Assembly: GCA_050516505.1 (NCBI GenBank) | Contig: CP191518.1 | Span: 2,356,001 to 2,420,000 of the forward strand | DNA from: Scandinavium ludwigii_A | GTDB taxonomy: Bacteria; Pseudomonadota; Gammaproteobacteria; Enterobacterales; Enterobacteriaceae | Length of the DNA stretch: 64,000 nt | Direction of reading: 5' to 3' | In this document: in pieces, positions 1-7,870 of the stretch | Layout of the letters: the number at the start of each line of letters is the position of its first letter | How positions within the stretch are numbered: the stretch's first letter is position 1 | Program-made: the position numbers and the translations under genes | The notes under the pieces: generated by a model | Seen by the model: only the letters and a program-made list of their open reading frames with translations | What the model was told of the DNA's origin: nothing | The model's database searches: none

Positions 1-1648
1 GCCTGACAGCGGGAACAACCACCCGCGCAATCTGTTTGTCTGGCGCTCCAACCTGCTCGGCTCATCGGGTAAAGGTCATGAGTATTTACTCAAATACTTG
101 CTCGGTACTGAAAGCGGCATTCAGGGCGAAGCCCTCGGTGAAAGTGATGACGTGAAGCCGGAAGAAGTCGAGTGGCAAACCGCCGCCATCGAAGGCAAGC
201 TCGACCTGCTGGTGACGCTCGATTTCAGGATGTCGAGCACCTGCCTGTTCTCCGATATCGTCCTGCCGACCGCCACCTGGTATGAAAAGGACGATATGAA
301 TACCTCGGACATGCATCCGTTTATTCATCCGCTGTCCGCCGCGGTGGACCCCGCCTGGGAAGCGCGCAGCGACTGGGAAATCTACAAAGGCATCGCCAAA
401 GTCTTCTCGCGGGTGTGCGTCGGTCATTTGGGTACTGAAACCGATGTGGTGCTGCAACCGCTGATGCACGATTCTCCGGCCGAACTGTCGCAGCCGTTTG
501 ACGTGGCCGACTGGCGCAAAGGGGAATGTGAATACGTGCCGGGCAAAACCGGGCCGGGCATTGCGGTCGTGGAACGCGATTACCCGGCGACCTATGAACG
601 CTTTACCTCGCTCGGTCCGCTGATGGACAAACTCGGCAACGGCGGGAAAGGCATTTCGTGGAACACCGACACCGAAATTGAGTTCCTCGGCAAACTGAAT
701 TACGTGAAAGCCGACGGCCCGGCGAAAGGCCGCCCGCGCATCGAAACCGCCATTGACGCGTCGGAGGTTATCCTCGCCCTGGCCCCGGAAACCAACGGGC
801 AGGTAGCGGTCAAAGCGTGGCAGGCGCTGAGCAAAATCACCGGCCGCGAACACGCGCATCTGGCATTGAACAAAGAAGACGAAAAAATCCGCTTCCGCGA
901 TATTGTCGCCCAGCCGCGCAAAATCATCTCCAGCCCGACGTGGTCCGGCCTCGAGAGCGAACACGTCTCCTACAACGCGGGCTACACCAACGTTCACGAA
1001 CTTATACCGTGGCGCACCCTGTCCGGTCGCCAGCAGCTGTATCAGGATCACAAGTGGATGCGCGCATTTGGTGAAAGTCTGGTGGCGTATCGCCCGCCGA
1101 TCGACACCCGCAGCGTCAGCCACATGAACACCATTCCGCCGAACGGATTCCCGGAAAAAGCACTCAACTTCCTGACGCCACACCAGAAATGGGGCATTCA
1201 CTCGACCTACAGTGAAAACTTGTTAATGCTGACGCTGTCGCGCGGCGGCCCGATTGTCTGGCTCAGCGAAACTGACGCCAAAGAGCTCGGCATTGAGGAT
1301 AACGACTGGATTGAAGCCTTCAACGCCAACGGCGCCCTCACCGCCCGCGCGGTAGTCAGCCAGCGCATTCCACCCGGTATGACCATGATGTACCACGCCC
1401 AGGAACGGATCATGAATATTCCGGGCTCCGAAGTGACCGGCCGACGCGGCGGCATTCACAACTCTGTGACCCGCATTTGCCCGAAACCCACGCACATGAT
1501 TGGCGGTTACGCCCAACTGGCGTGGAGCTTTAACTATTACGGCACCGTCGGCTCCAACCGCGATGAGTTCATCATGATCCGCAAAATGAAGAACATTAAC
1601 TGGCTGGATGACGAAGGCAACGATCAGGTCCAGGAGGCGAAAAAATGA
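1..1648 (+). CDS. narZ: Respiratory nitrate reductase 2 alpha subunit, 3' part
   Basis: This is the C-terminal 548 or so residues of the molybdenum-bearing alpha subunit of a membrane-bound nitrate reductase (whole protein about 1,246 residues). The open frame enters from the left edge, so no start is present. The visible part includes the segment around LFSDIVLPTATWYEKDD and the C-terminal molybdopterin-dinucleotide-binding domain. The Fe-S and molybdenum-ligand region lies upstream of the window. The protein reduces nitrate on the cytoplasmic side using electrons from NarY. I call it narZ rather than the near-identical narG because nhoA follows the operon, as in E. coli. The stop overlaps the narY start (ATGA), so translation is probably coupled. 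Confidence 0.95.
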   Translation, partial: PDSGNNHPRNLFVWRSNLLGSSGKGHEYLLKYLLGTESGIQGEALGESDDVKPEEVEWQTAAIEGKLDLLVTLDFRMSSTCLFSDIVLPTATWYEKDDMNTSDMHPFIHPLSAAVDPAWEARSDWEIYKGIAKVFSRVCVGHLGTETDVVLQPLMHDSPAELSQPFDVADWRKGECEYVPGKTGPGIAVVERDYPATYERFTSLGPLMDKLGNGGKGISWNTDTEIEFLGKLNYVKADGPAKGRPRIETAIDASEVILALAPETNGQVAVKAWQALSKITGREHAHLALNKEDEKIRFRDIVAQPRKIISSPTWSGLESEHVSYNAGYTNVHELIPWRTLSGRQQLYQDHKWMRAFGESLVAYRPPIDTRSVSHMNTIPPNGFPEKALNFLTPHQKWGIHSTYSENLLMLTLSRGGPIVWLSETDAKELGIEDNDWIEAFNANGALTARAVVSQRIPPGMTMMYHAQERIMNIPGSEVTGRRGGIHNSVTRICPKPTHMIGGYAQLAWSFNYYGTVGSNRDEFIMIRKMKNINWLDDEGNDQVQEAKK

Positions 1649-3189
1649 AAATCCGTTCTCAGGTTGGCATGGTTCTCAATCTCGACAAATGTATCGGCTG
1701 TCACACCTGCTCCGTGACCTGTAAAAACGTCTGGACCGGTCGCGAAGGTATGGAATACGCGTGGTTCAATAACGTCGAAACCAAGCCCGGCATCGGTTAT
1801 CCGAAAAACTGGGAAGATCAGGAACAGTGGGAAGGCGGCTGGATCCGCGGGATCAGCGGCAAACTCACGCCACGCCTGGGTGGACGCCTCGCCCTGATGG
1901 CGAAAATCTTCGCCAACCCAGTGCTGCCGTCGATCGACGATTATTACGAACCGTTCACTTACGATTATCAGGATTTGCATCGCGCGCCGGAAGGCAAGCA
2001 TCTGCCCACCGCTCGCCCGCGTTCGCTTATCAGCGGCGAACGCATCAATAAAATCGAATGGGGCCCGAACTGGGAGGAACTGCTCGGCGGTGAATTTGAA
2101 AAACGCGCCAAAGACCAGAACTTCGAAAACATGCAAAAGGAGATGTATGGCCAGTTCGAAAACACCTTCATGATGTACCTCCCACGCCTATGCGAGCACT
2201 GTCTGAACCCGAGCTGCGTGGCGACCTGCCCGTCAGGTGCCATCTACAAACGCGAAGAAGACGGTATTGTGCTTATCGACCAGGACAAATGCCGGGGCTG
2301 GCGCATGTGCATCAGCGGCTGTCCGTACAAAAAAATCTACTTCAACTGGAAAAGCGGCAAGTCAGAAAAATGTACCTTCTGCTATCCGCGCATTGAATCC
2401 GGCCAGCCCACCGTCTGTTCAGAAACTTGCGTCGGGCGCATTCGCTATCTCGGCGTGCTGCTGTACGACGCCGACCGCATTGAAGAAGCTGCCAGCACCG
2501 AACATGTGACCGATCTGTATGAACGTCAGTGCGACGTGTTCCTCAACCCGAACGACCCGGCGGTCATTGAAGAAGCCGTCAAACAGGGCATTCCGCAGAA
2601 CGTGATTGAGGCCGCGCAGCAGTCGCCGGTGTACAAACTGGCGATGGAATGGCAGCTCGCCCTGCCGCTTCACCCGGAATACCGTACCTTGCCGATGGTC
2701 TGGTACGTGCCGCCGCTGTCACCGATTCAGTCCGTCGCCGACGCGGGTGCGCTGCCGCATAACGGCAATATTCTGCCGTCGGTCGAAAGCCTGCGCATTC
2801 CGGTACAGTATCTCGCCAACCTGCTGGCGGCGGGCGACACAGGCCCGGTACTGCGCGCGTTGAAACGCATGATGGCGATGCGCCACTACAAACGCTCGCA
2901 AACGGTGGAAGGCGTGACCGACACCCGTGCGCTGGAAGAGACCGGTCTGACTGTAGAACAGGTGGAGGAGATGTACCGCTATCTCGCCATCGCCAACTAC
3001 GAAGACCGCTTCGTGATCCCAACCAGCCACCGTGAAATGGCGAAAGAAGCCTTCCCGGAACGTAACGGCTGCGGGTTCACTTTCGGCGACGGCTGCCACG
3101 GCTCCGACACCAAGTTCAATCTGTTCAACAGCAAACGCATCGACGCCATCGACGTTTCTGGTGTGCGCCAGCATGGGGAGGGAGAATAA
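1645..3189 (+). CDS. narY: Respiratory nitrate reductase 2 beta subunit (Fe-S)
   Basis: This is the 514-residue electron-transfer subunit that passes electrons from the haem subunit NarV to the molybdenum centre in NarZ. The cysteine groups expected for three [4Fe-4S] and one [3Fe-4S] cluster are all visible: CIGCHTCSVTC near residues 16-26, CEHCLNPSCVATC and ISGCP in the middle, CTFC and CSETC after them. The motif CRGWRMC carries a tryptophan in place of one cysteine, which is the known NarH/NarY arrangement for the [3Fe-4S] cluster. Length is normal. It starts in the narZ stop (ATGA) and its TAA overlaps the narW ATG, so the operon is tightly coupled. Confidence 0.97.
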   Translation: MKIRSQVGMVLNLDKCIGCHTCSVTCKNVWTGREGMEYAWFNNVETKPGIGYPKNWEDQEQWEGGWIRGISGKLTPRLGGRLALMAKIFANPVLPSIDDYYEPFTYDYQDLHRAPEGKHLPTARPRSLISGERINKIEWGPNWEELLGGEFEKRAKDQNFENMQKEMYGQFENTFMMYLPRLCEHCLNPSCVATCPSGAIYKREEDGIVLIDQDKCRGWRMCISGCPYKKIYFNWKSGKSEKCTFCYPRIESGQPTVCSETCVGRIRYLGVLLYDADRIEEAASTEHVTDLYERQCDVFLNPNDPAVIEEAVKQGIPQNVIEAAQQSPVYKLAMEWQLALPLHPEYRTLPMVWYVPPLSPIQSVADAGALPHNGNILPSVESLRIPVQYLANLLAAGDTGPVLRALKRMMAMRHYKRSQTVEGVTDTRALEETGLTVEQVEEMYRYLAIANYEDRFVIPTSHREMAKEAFPERNGCGFTFGDGCHGSDTKFNLFNSKRIDAIDVSGVRQHGEGE

Positions 3190-3887
3190 TGCCGATCCTT
3201 AAGCTGATTGCGCTGTTGCTGGAATACCCGGACGCGCTGCTGTGGGACAATCGCGACGACGCGCAGGCGCTGGTGACGCAGGATGCACCGACGCTGGCAC
3301 CATGGGTGGAAACGTATCTCAGCGCCCCACTGCTCGACCAGCAGGAGCTGTGGTGCGACCTGTTTGAGCGCGGCAGTTCCATGTCGCTGCTGCTGTTTGA
3401 ACACGTGCACGGCGAATCCCGCGATCGCGGTCAGGCGATGGTGGATTTAATGGCGCAGTATGAGCAGGCCGGTTTGCAGCTCGACTGCCGCGAACTGCCG
3501 GACCATCTGCCGCTGTATCTGGAGTTTCTCAGCACCCGCCCGGCGGATGAAGCCCGCGAAGGCTTGCAGAACGTCGCGCCGATTCTGGCGTTGCTCGGCG
3601 GCAGGCTTAAAGAACGTCAGTCAAACTACTATCAACTGTTTGACACTCTGCTTTTGCTGGCTAACAGTCCGTTGAGAAGTGACAGCGTCACGCCACAGGT
3701 GAAAGCCGAGCCGCGCGACGACACCCGACAGGCGTTAGACGCCGTGTGGGAGGAGGAACAGGTGAAGTTTATCGAGGACAACGCCACTTCCGCCTGCAAC
3801 AGCTCCCCGTTGCAAAGTTATCAGAAACGTTTTAGTCAGGACGTTGCGCCGCAGTACGTTGACGTCCGTTCCGGAGGCCCCAAATGA
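3189..3887 (+). CDS. narW: Nitrate reductase molybdenum cofactor assembly chaperone
   Basis: This is a 232-residue NarJ/NarW-family chaperone. Members bind the apo alpha subunit in the cytoplasm, allow molybdenum cofactor insertion and delay membrane docking until the enzyme is complete; they are not part of the final enzyme. The sequence is helical and acidic with the family feature LFERGSSMSLLLFEHVHGESRDRG (split here at GSSMSLLLFEHVHG) near residues 60-80. It sits between the beta and gamma subunits and overlaps both neighbours (TAATG at the start, ATGA at the end). This is the standard nar operon layout. Confidence 0.95.
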   Translation: MPILKLIALLLEYPDALLWDNRDDAQALVTQDAPTLAPWVETYLSAPLLDQQELWCDLFERGSSMSLLLFEHVHGESRDRGQAMVDLMAQYEQAGLQLDCRELPDHLPLYLEFLSTRPADEAREGLQNVAPILALLGGRLKERQSNYYQLFDTLLLLANSPLRSDSVTPQVKAEPRDDTRQALDAVWEEEQVKFIEDNATSACNSSPLQSYQKRFSQDVAPQYVDVRSGGPK

Positions 3888-4564
3888 GCCACTTCTTTGA
3901 CGTCTTCTTTTACGATATTTACCCCTACATCTGCGGCTCGGTGTTTATCATCGGCAGCTGGCTACGCTACGACTACGGGCAATATACCTGGCGCGCGGGT
4001 TCGAGCCAGATGCTCGATAAACGCGGGATGGTGCTGTGGTCGAATATGTTCCACATCGGCATTCTCGGGGTCTTTTTTGGTCATGCTTTCGGAATGCTCA
4101 CCCCGCACTGGATGTATGAATCGTTCCTGCCTATTTCGGTGAAGCAGCAAATGGCGATGATCCTCGGCGGGGCGTGCGGCGTACTGACGCTGATTGGCGG
4201 GGCGGGCTTGCTGATTCGTCGGCTGTTTAATCCCCGCGTTCGCGCCACGTCGACGGCCGCCGATATCCTGATCCTCAGTATTTTACTGATTCAATGCATT
4301 TTGGGTCTGTCGACAATTCCGTTCTCGGCGCAGCACCCGGACGGCAGCGAAATGATGAAACTGGTCGGCTGGGCGCAATCGGTGGTGACCTTCCAGGGCG
4401 GCGCGTCTACGCATCTCGCGGGGGTAGCGCTGGTGTATCGCGTCCATCTGGCATTAGGAATGACCATTTTCCTGTTGTTCCCGTTCACCCGTCTGGTGCA
4501 CGTGTGGAGCGCTCCGGTGGAGTATTTCACGCGGCGCTACCAGATTGTGAGATCGCGTCGCTAG
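3884..4564 (+). CDS. narV: Respiratory nitrate reductase 2 gamma subunit (cytochrome b)
   Basis: This is a 226-residue integral membrane cytochrome b that takes electrons from quinol on the periplasmic side and hands them to NarY. About five hydrophobic segments are visible. Histidines in MFHIGILGVFFGHAFG and in VYRVHLALGM match the positions expected for the two b-haem ligand sets of NarI. Length agrees with the family (225-226). It is the last gene of the operon; a 225-bp spacer with a strong palindrome follows before the convergent nhoA. Confidence 0.96.
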   Translation: MSHFFDVFFYDIYPYICGSVFIIGSWLRYDYGQYTWRAGSSQMLDKRGMVLWSNMFHIGILGVFFGHAFGMLTPHWMYESFLPISVKQQMAMILGGACGVLTLIGGAGLLIRRLFNPRVRATSTAADILILSILLIQCILGLSTIPFSAQHPDGSEMMKLVGWAQSVVTFQGGASTHLAGVALVYRVHLALGMTIFLLFPFTRLVHVWSAPVEYFTRRYQIVRSRR

Positions 4565-4720
4565 GCGCTTAGATGTGCAAAACGGTTCCGTTCACCCAAT
4601 GTGAAGGAGAATCTAATTCTTTGGGCTGACCACAATGGGTGCCAATTTTGCCCGGCGGCACTGCGTTTGCGTGGGCCTACAGAAACGAAGTTCAAAGGAG
4701 AAAAGACGGCGGGGTTTTCT

Positions 4721-4742
4721 CCCTCTCCCTTGAGGGAGAGGG
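4721..4742. repeat. Palindromic repeat/hairpin between narV and nhoA
   Basis: Perfect 10-bp arms CCCTCTCCCT and AGGGAGAGGG are separated by two bases, and the flank reads GTTGGGTGAGGGGG. This resembles a palindromic intergenic repeat common in enteric and other proteobacterial genomes. It lies between convergent genes, where it could act as a weak bidirectional terminator, though there is no long T run. The rest of 4565-4789 shows no gene. Confidence 0.7.
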
Positions 4743-4789
4743 TTGGGTGAGGGGGAAAAGACGGCACTTATGTCCCCCTGGCTTACGCC

Positions 4790-5635
4790 CTACTTCCCAG
4801 CCTCACCATGCATATCGAATGCCGCCATCACTGCGGCTAAATCTGCCAGCGTAAAGCCATTTTTCGGGTCTTCAACACCCTCGCCGAATTTATCCTGTAG
4901 CAGCAAATACAAACTTTCGACATCCGGTAAATTGATTGACTCGACGATATGCCCGTCCTGCTGATGGGTGAAATGGAAGTTGGTCAGCGTCAGTTTGCCG
5001 CCGTCTGGCAAATGGCGGCACATCAGAAGATGATGGCGGAAATGCGACTGCGGCCAGTGTGCCGACCAGAAATTCCCCGCCACGTAATCAGAGAAATACT
5101 GCGGCACCAGATCGAAGTGATACATCGACTGCCAGCGATCGTGGTGACGGAACTGCAAAATCCAGTCGTTGCCCTCGTTCAGCAGACGATAAACACCATG
5201 CGGCGTGTTTTGCTCTTTGTTTGCCTGAAGCTGAATCGGCGCCGTCAGCGTTTGTCCGCCAAAGCCAACGTCGGCAATCCAGCGCTCACCGGCTAAATCA
5301 ATCACCAGTAAACGGTGCGTGCGCGGCGGCATCTGCGGCGGATTCGACAGCACCACGCGCCCGAGCACGCCGCGCACATCAAACCCGATTTCACGCAGCA
5401 CGCGTTCAAACAGACCATTTTGCTCGAAGCAGTAACCGCCGCGACGGGCGTGGATGAGCTTATCTTCCAGCGACTGATCGTCGAGCTGTATTTCGCGCGG
5501 CAGGAGCACGTCGAGATTCTCAAACGGAATGGTGCAATTATGGCGCAAATGCAGCGCCCGCAAGGTGTCGATATCAACAGCGACAGGAGAATTCCAGTTC
5601 AGACGGGTAAAATACGCGGTTAAAAATGGGCTCAT
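4790..5635 (-). CDS. nhoA: Arylamine N-acetyltransferase
   Basis: This is a 281-residue cytoplasmic enzyme that moves acetyl from acetyl-CoA to arylamines, hydrazines or N-hydroxyarylamines. The catalytic triad is intact and at standard numbering: Cys69 in RRGGYCFEQN, His107 in PRTHRLL and Asp122 in WIADVGFGG. Length is normal for enteric NhoA. It is convergent with narV, which is the E. coli arrangement and helps identify the nar operon as narZYWV. It is divergent from the flavin-reductase-like gene at 5787. The physiological substrate of NhoA in enterics is not firmly known. Confidence 0.95.
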   Translation of the reverse strand: MSPFLTAYFTRLNWNSPVAVDIDTLRALHLRHNCTIPFENLDVLLPREIQLDDQSLEDKLIHARRGGYCFEQNGLFERVLREIGFDVRGVLGRVVLSNPPQMPPRTHRLLVIDLAGERWIADVGFGGQTLTAPIQLQANKEQNTPHGVYRLLNEGNDWILQFRHHDRWQSMYHFDLVPQYFSDYVAGNFWSAHWPQSHFRHHLLMCRHLPDGGKLTLTNFHFTHQQDGHIVESINLPDVESLYLLLQDKFGEGVEDPKNGFTLADLAAVMAAFDMHGEAGK

Positions 5636-5786
5636 ACGGCCTCCATGCTTGAGATATACACTGTTTATAACGTATTTTTTTCAGCTGACAGGCGCTTTTG
5701 TGCGGTGATTTTTTCCGTTTGTGCGCGACCGCTATTTTCCGCACCCGCAACACGCTTAAATGCAGCAATCAACCTGGAGAATTGCT

Positions 5787-6359
5787 ATGAGCCGTTTTCG
5801 CCCCGTGGAATTAAAACATGCCAGCCGTCTGCTCAATCATGGGCCAACCGTATTGATCACCAGCTACGACGAGAGCATTGACCGGCGTAATATTATGGCT
5901 GCCGCCTGGTCGATGCCGGTGGAGTTTGAGCCGCCGCGCATCGCTATCGTGGTCGATAAAAGCGCGTGGTCGCGCGAACTTATTGAGCGCAGCGGAAAAT
6001 TTGGCATCGTCATCCCCGCCGTGGATGCGGCGAACTGGACCTACGCCGTCGGCAGCGTCAGTGGGCGCGATGAGGATAAATTCAACTGTTACGGTATTCC
6101 GGTGGTGTACGGCCCGGCACTTGGCCTGCCGGTCGTCGAAGAAAAATGTCTGGCGTGGATGGAGTGCAAACTGCTGCCCGCGACGGCAGCGCAGGAGAAA
6201 TACGACACGTTGTTTGGCGAAGTGGTGGCGGCGGCGGCCGATGAACAGGCGTTCATCGCCGGACGTTGGCAATTCAACGGCGATCGCCGCAATACGCTGC
6301 ATCATCTCGGCGCTGGCACCTTTGTCACCAGCGGCCGGATGATTAAAGCAGCGGAATAG
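5787..6359 (+). CDS. Flavin reductase-like FMN-binding split-barrel protein
   Basis: This 190-residue protein matches the flavin reductase-like family (FMN-binding split barrel), with the N-terminal pattern TVLITSYDESIDRRNIMAAAW followed by EPPRIAIVVDKSAWSRELIE, which corresponds to the FMN phosphate-binding region. Relatives reduce flavin with NAD(P)H for a partner monooxygenase or act as small flavoproteins. I prefer the ATG at 5787 over an upstream ATG at 5760 because GGAGA lies nine bases before it and conserved sequence begins there. It ends one base before the convergent dioxygenase gene. No partner oxygenase is adjacent, so the role is open. Confidence 0.8.
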   Translation: MSRFRPVELKHASRLLNHGPTVLITSYDESIDRRNIMAAAWSMPVEFEPPRIAIVVDKSAWSRELIERSGKFGIVIPAVDAANWTYAVGSVSGRDEDKFNCYGIPVVYGPALGLPVVEEKCLAWMECKLLPATAAQEKYDTLFGEVVAAAADEQAFIAGRWQFNGDRRNTLHHLGAGTFVTSGRMIKAAE

Positions 6360-7340
6360 TTAATATTTGCCGGAGAAATTGGCGCTGATGCGCTGCGCCA
6401 GATAGTCCCGGGCGGTGATTGGCGGGTATTTTTTGTCCGGCCCTTCAATCACGACATCTTCATTGGCTTGACAGAAAAACGCCAGGCTGTAACGCGCCGC
6501 CACCGATTCGCCCGGCAGCGGGCTGCGCACGCGGTGGAAGTTCGACGGCAGTTGGTCGTCGCTCCAGCGCATCAGCATATCGCCGATATTGCAGGTAATC
6601 AGCCCTTCCAGCGGCTCGATAGACGTCCAGCTTTGCGTTTCTGACTCTTTCCCCGGACAGACCTGCAAACCGCCCTGTCCCGCCTGCTGAAACAGCAGCG
6701 TCAGGCAGTCAAAATCGGTGTGCGCCCCGGCGCGCCACGGGCCATCCGCTTCACCGGTCAGCGCGAAATAGTGCAGCATTCGCAGTGTGCTCTGGTAGGT
6801 CTCTTTGGACGGGTCATGCGCCTGGCTGAAAAATTCATCCGGGAAGCCCATTTTCAATGCGAAGCAAGAAAGCAGCTTCATGCCCACAGCCCAGCACTGA
6901 CTTTCAAACGCCAGCACTGCTTCGCGAAAACCGGGCAGCGTTTCTTCGTCTGGCCACAGGCCGGACATCCGCGGACGCGTCATCTGATACGACTCTTTTT
7001 GATCGGGCTTACCGGTAGACGGTCTGATCTGCGCCCGGTATTCCCAGCCCGCGTTGCGATTGAGCGGGTAGCGGCCCTTCACTTCCTGTGGCAGCGCAAA
7101 GAATTGCTCTGCACGGGCAAACGCAGCGTTGATATCCTCCAACGGAATGCCGTGGCCGGAGACCTGGAAAAAACCGATTTCGGTCGACGCCTGCCACAAC
7201 GCGTCAGCGATTTCCGCTTTCCGTTGGTCAAAATCTGACAGGTCGATAATGCGCACTTCGCGGTTCGTTTCCTGACCGCGAGCGCCCATGCGGGATTCTT
7301 TGGTGAGTTCATGCAGGGCGAAAGCCGATGTGCTGTTCAT
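6360..7340 (-). CDS. 2-oxoglutarate/Fe(II) dioxygenase, isopenicillin-N-synthase-like
   Basis: This 326-residue cytoplasmic oxygenase belongs to the isopenicillin N synthase/2OG-Fe(II) family. The iron ligands are visible as His207 and Asp209 (HTDFD) and His269 (FHRVRSP), and Arg283 in RYSLAFF fits the 2-oxoglutarate anchor. The N-terminal DIOX_N domain covers about residues 30-130 and the jelly-roll about 180-290. GAGG seven bases before the start supports it. It is divergent from an importer/purine-deaminase operon, and both leaders carry the same structured-RNA candidate, so a purine or pterin substrate is a reasonable inference. The exact reaction cannot be read from sequence. Confidence 0.85.
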   Translation of the reverse strand: MNSTSAFALHELTKESRMGARGQETNREVRIIDLSDFDQRKAEIADALWQASTEIGFFQVSGHGIPLEDINAAFARAEQFFALPQEVKGRYPLNRNAGWEYRAQIRPSTGKPDQKESYQMTRPRMSGLWPDEETLPGFREAVLAFESQCWAVGMKLLSCFALKMGFPDEFFSQAHDPSKETYQSTLRMLHYFALTGEADGPWRAGAHTDFDCLTLLFQQAGQGGLQVCPGKESETQSWTSIEPLEGLITCNIGDMLMRWSDDQLPSNFHRVRSPLPGESVAARYSLAFFCQANEDVVIEGPDKKYPPITARDYLAQRISANFSGKY

Positions 7341-7368
7341 AGGGTAACCTCGTTAACGTAACGTCACA

Positions 7369-7458
7369 GAGGACCTGCCGTGGAGCGGTTCTCAACCAGC
7401 GGACAGGTCGCGGCATCGTCAGTAAAGACGACTGAGCAATGACCCACCGGCGGAGTTC
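7369..7458 (-). promoter_or_regulatory. Candidate riboswitch (copy B) in the dioxygenase leader
   Basis: Read on the minus strand, the leader holds GTGGGTCATTGCTC (7447 down to 7434) and, 40 nt later, GAGAACCGCTCCAC (7393 down to 7380). These blocks closely match the leader of the divergent operon. GTGG pairs with CCAC and the helix extends to 7 bp with one bulge; CTCA pairs with TGAG. Between the blocks lies hairpin 1 (TCGTC/GACGA, 7416-7431) and a second arm. A GACCTG/CAGGTC pairing (7372-7377 with 7404-7409) links the second arm to sequence 3' of the closing helix. CCTC at 7369-7372 could mask the GAGG ribosome site at 7348-7351. The ligand assignment (xanthine-class) is inference only. 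Confidence 0.5.
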
Positions 7459-7731
7459 CCGGCTGACAGCTTCTACTCAAACTCACTCAAGCAATGCCCG
7501 TGCCAGGCTGTGAACCCCTTTTATTTCAGCAAGGTAGACACGCACGCCAACGAAGACTGCACGCCCGATGTGCAACGGTGAAACTTTTTGCCTCATGGTT
7601 GTGCAACGCTGGCCTGTGTGAAACAACAATTTCAGCGGACGATGCCGCAAATGCAGCGGATATTCCGTTAATTCAAGGCATTGCGAATAATTAGCGCGAA
7701 TGGCACGCTGTTTGCTACATCGCAAACAGAG
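7459..7731. other. Intergenic core of the divergent regulatory region
   Basis: These 273 bases hold no credible gene. Short open frames here lack ribosome sites and recognisable protein sequence. The stretch should contain the promoters of both divergent transcripts, but I see no promoter I would defend in the middle of it. Confidence 0.5.
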
Positions 7732-7865
7732 TATAAGCGGTCAGCGTGGCAACGCGTGGGACATTGCTCTACAGCCTCGGCTGTACCTCGTCACGGGGGC
7801 GGCGCATTGCGTCGTGAGCATCGCTTACCCCCGGACAGACCGTGTACAACGTTTTATTTGGGGGT
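7732..7865 (+). promoter_or_regulatory. Candidate riboswitch (copy A) in the importer-operon leader, with -10-like box
   Basis: A TATAAG box at 7732-7737 could be a -10 element. The leader then has a hairpin GCGT-GGCA-ACGC (7744-7755), block 1 GTGGGACATTGCTC (7756-7769), a hairpin TACAGCC-TC-GGCTGTA (7770-7785), a hairpin GGCGC-ATT-GCGTC (7801-7813) and block 2 GAGCATCGCTTAC (7816-7828). Blocks 1 and 2 match those in the divergent leader. GTGG/TTAC and TGCTC/GAGCA can close a three-way junction with two arms. CCCCC at 7828-7832 can pair either with GGGGG at 7795-7799 or, as ACCCCC, with the GGGGGT ribosome site at 7860-7865. That is a plausible translational switch. The fold resembles the two-pronged xanthine (NMT1-motif) riboswitch, but I cannot confirm the class. 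Confidence 0.55.
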
Positions 7866-7870
7866 CTTTT

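Noticed and set aside
86..1201. Long antisense open frame opposite narZ (371 codons)
   Set aside because: It is a shadow of GC-rich third-position coding: no ribosome site, biased composition, no recognisable domain. The same applies to many long frames opposite other genes.
7361..7380. GTCACAGAGGACCTGCC resembles the cobalamin-riboswitch B12 box
   Set aside because: The rest of the cobalamin riboswitch core is absent upstream, the spacing within the box is off, and the same bases are explained by the paired leader structure on the other strand.
7700..7870. Upstream ATG at 7700 as start of the importer binding protein
   Set aside because: It would put the signal peptide 57 residues inside the protein and translate through the conserved structured leader; the ATG at 7871 has a ribosome site and a standard signal peptide.
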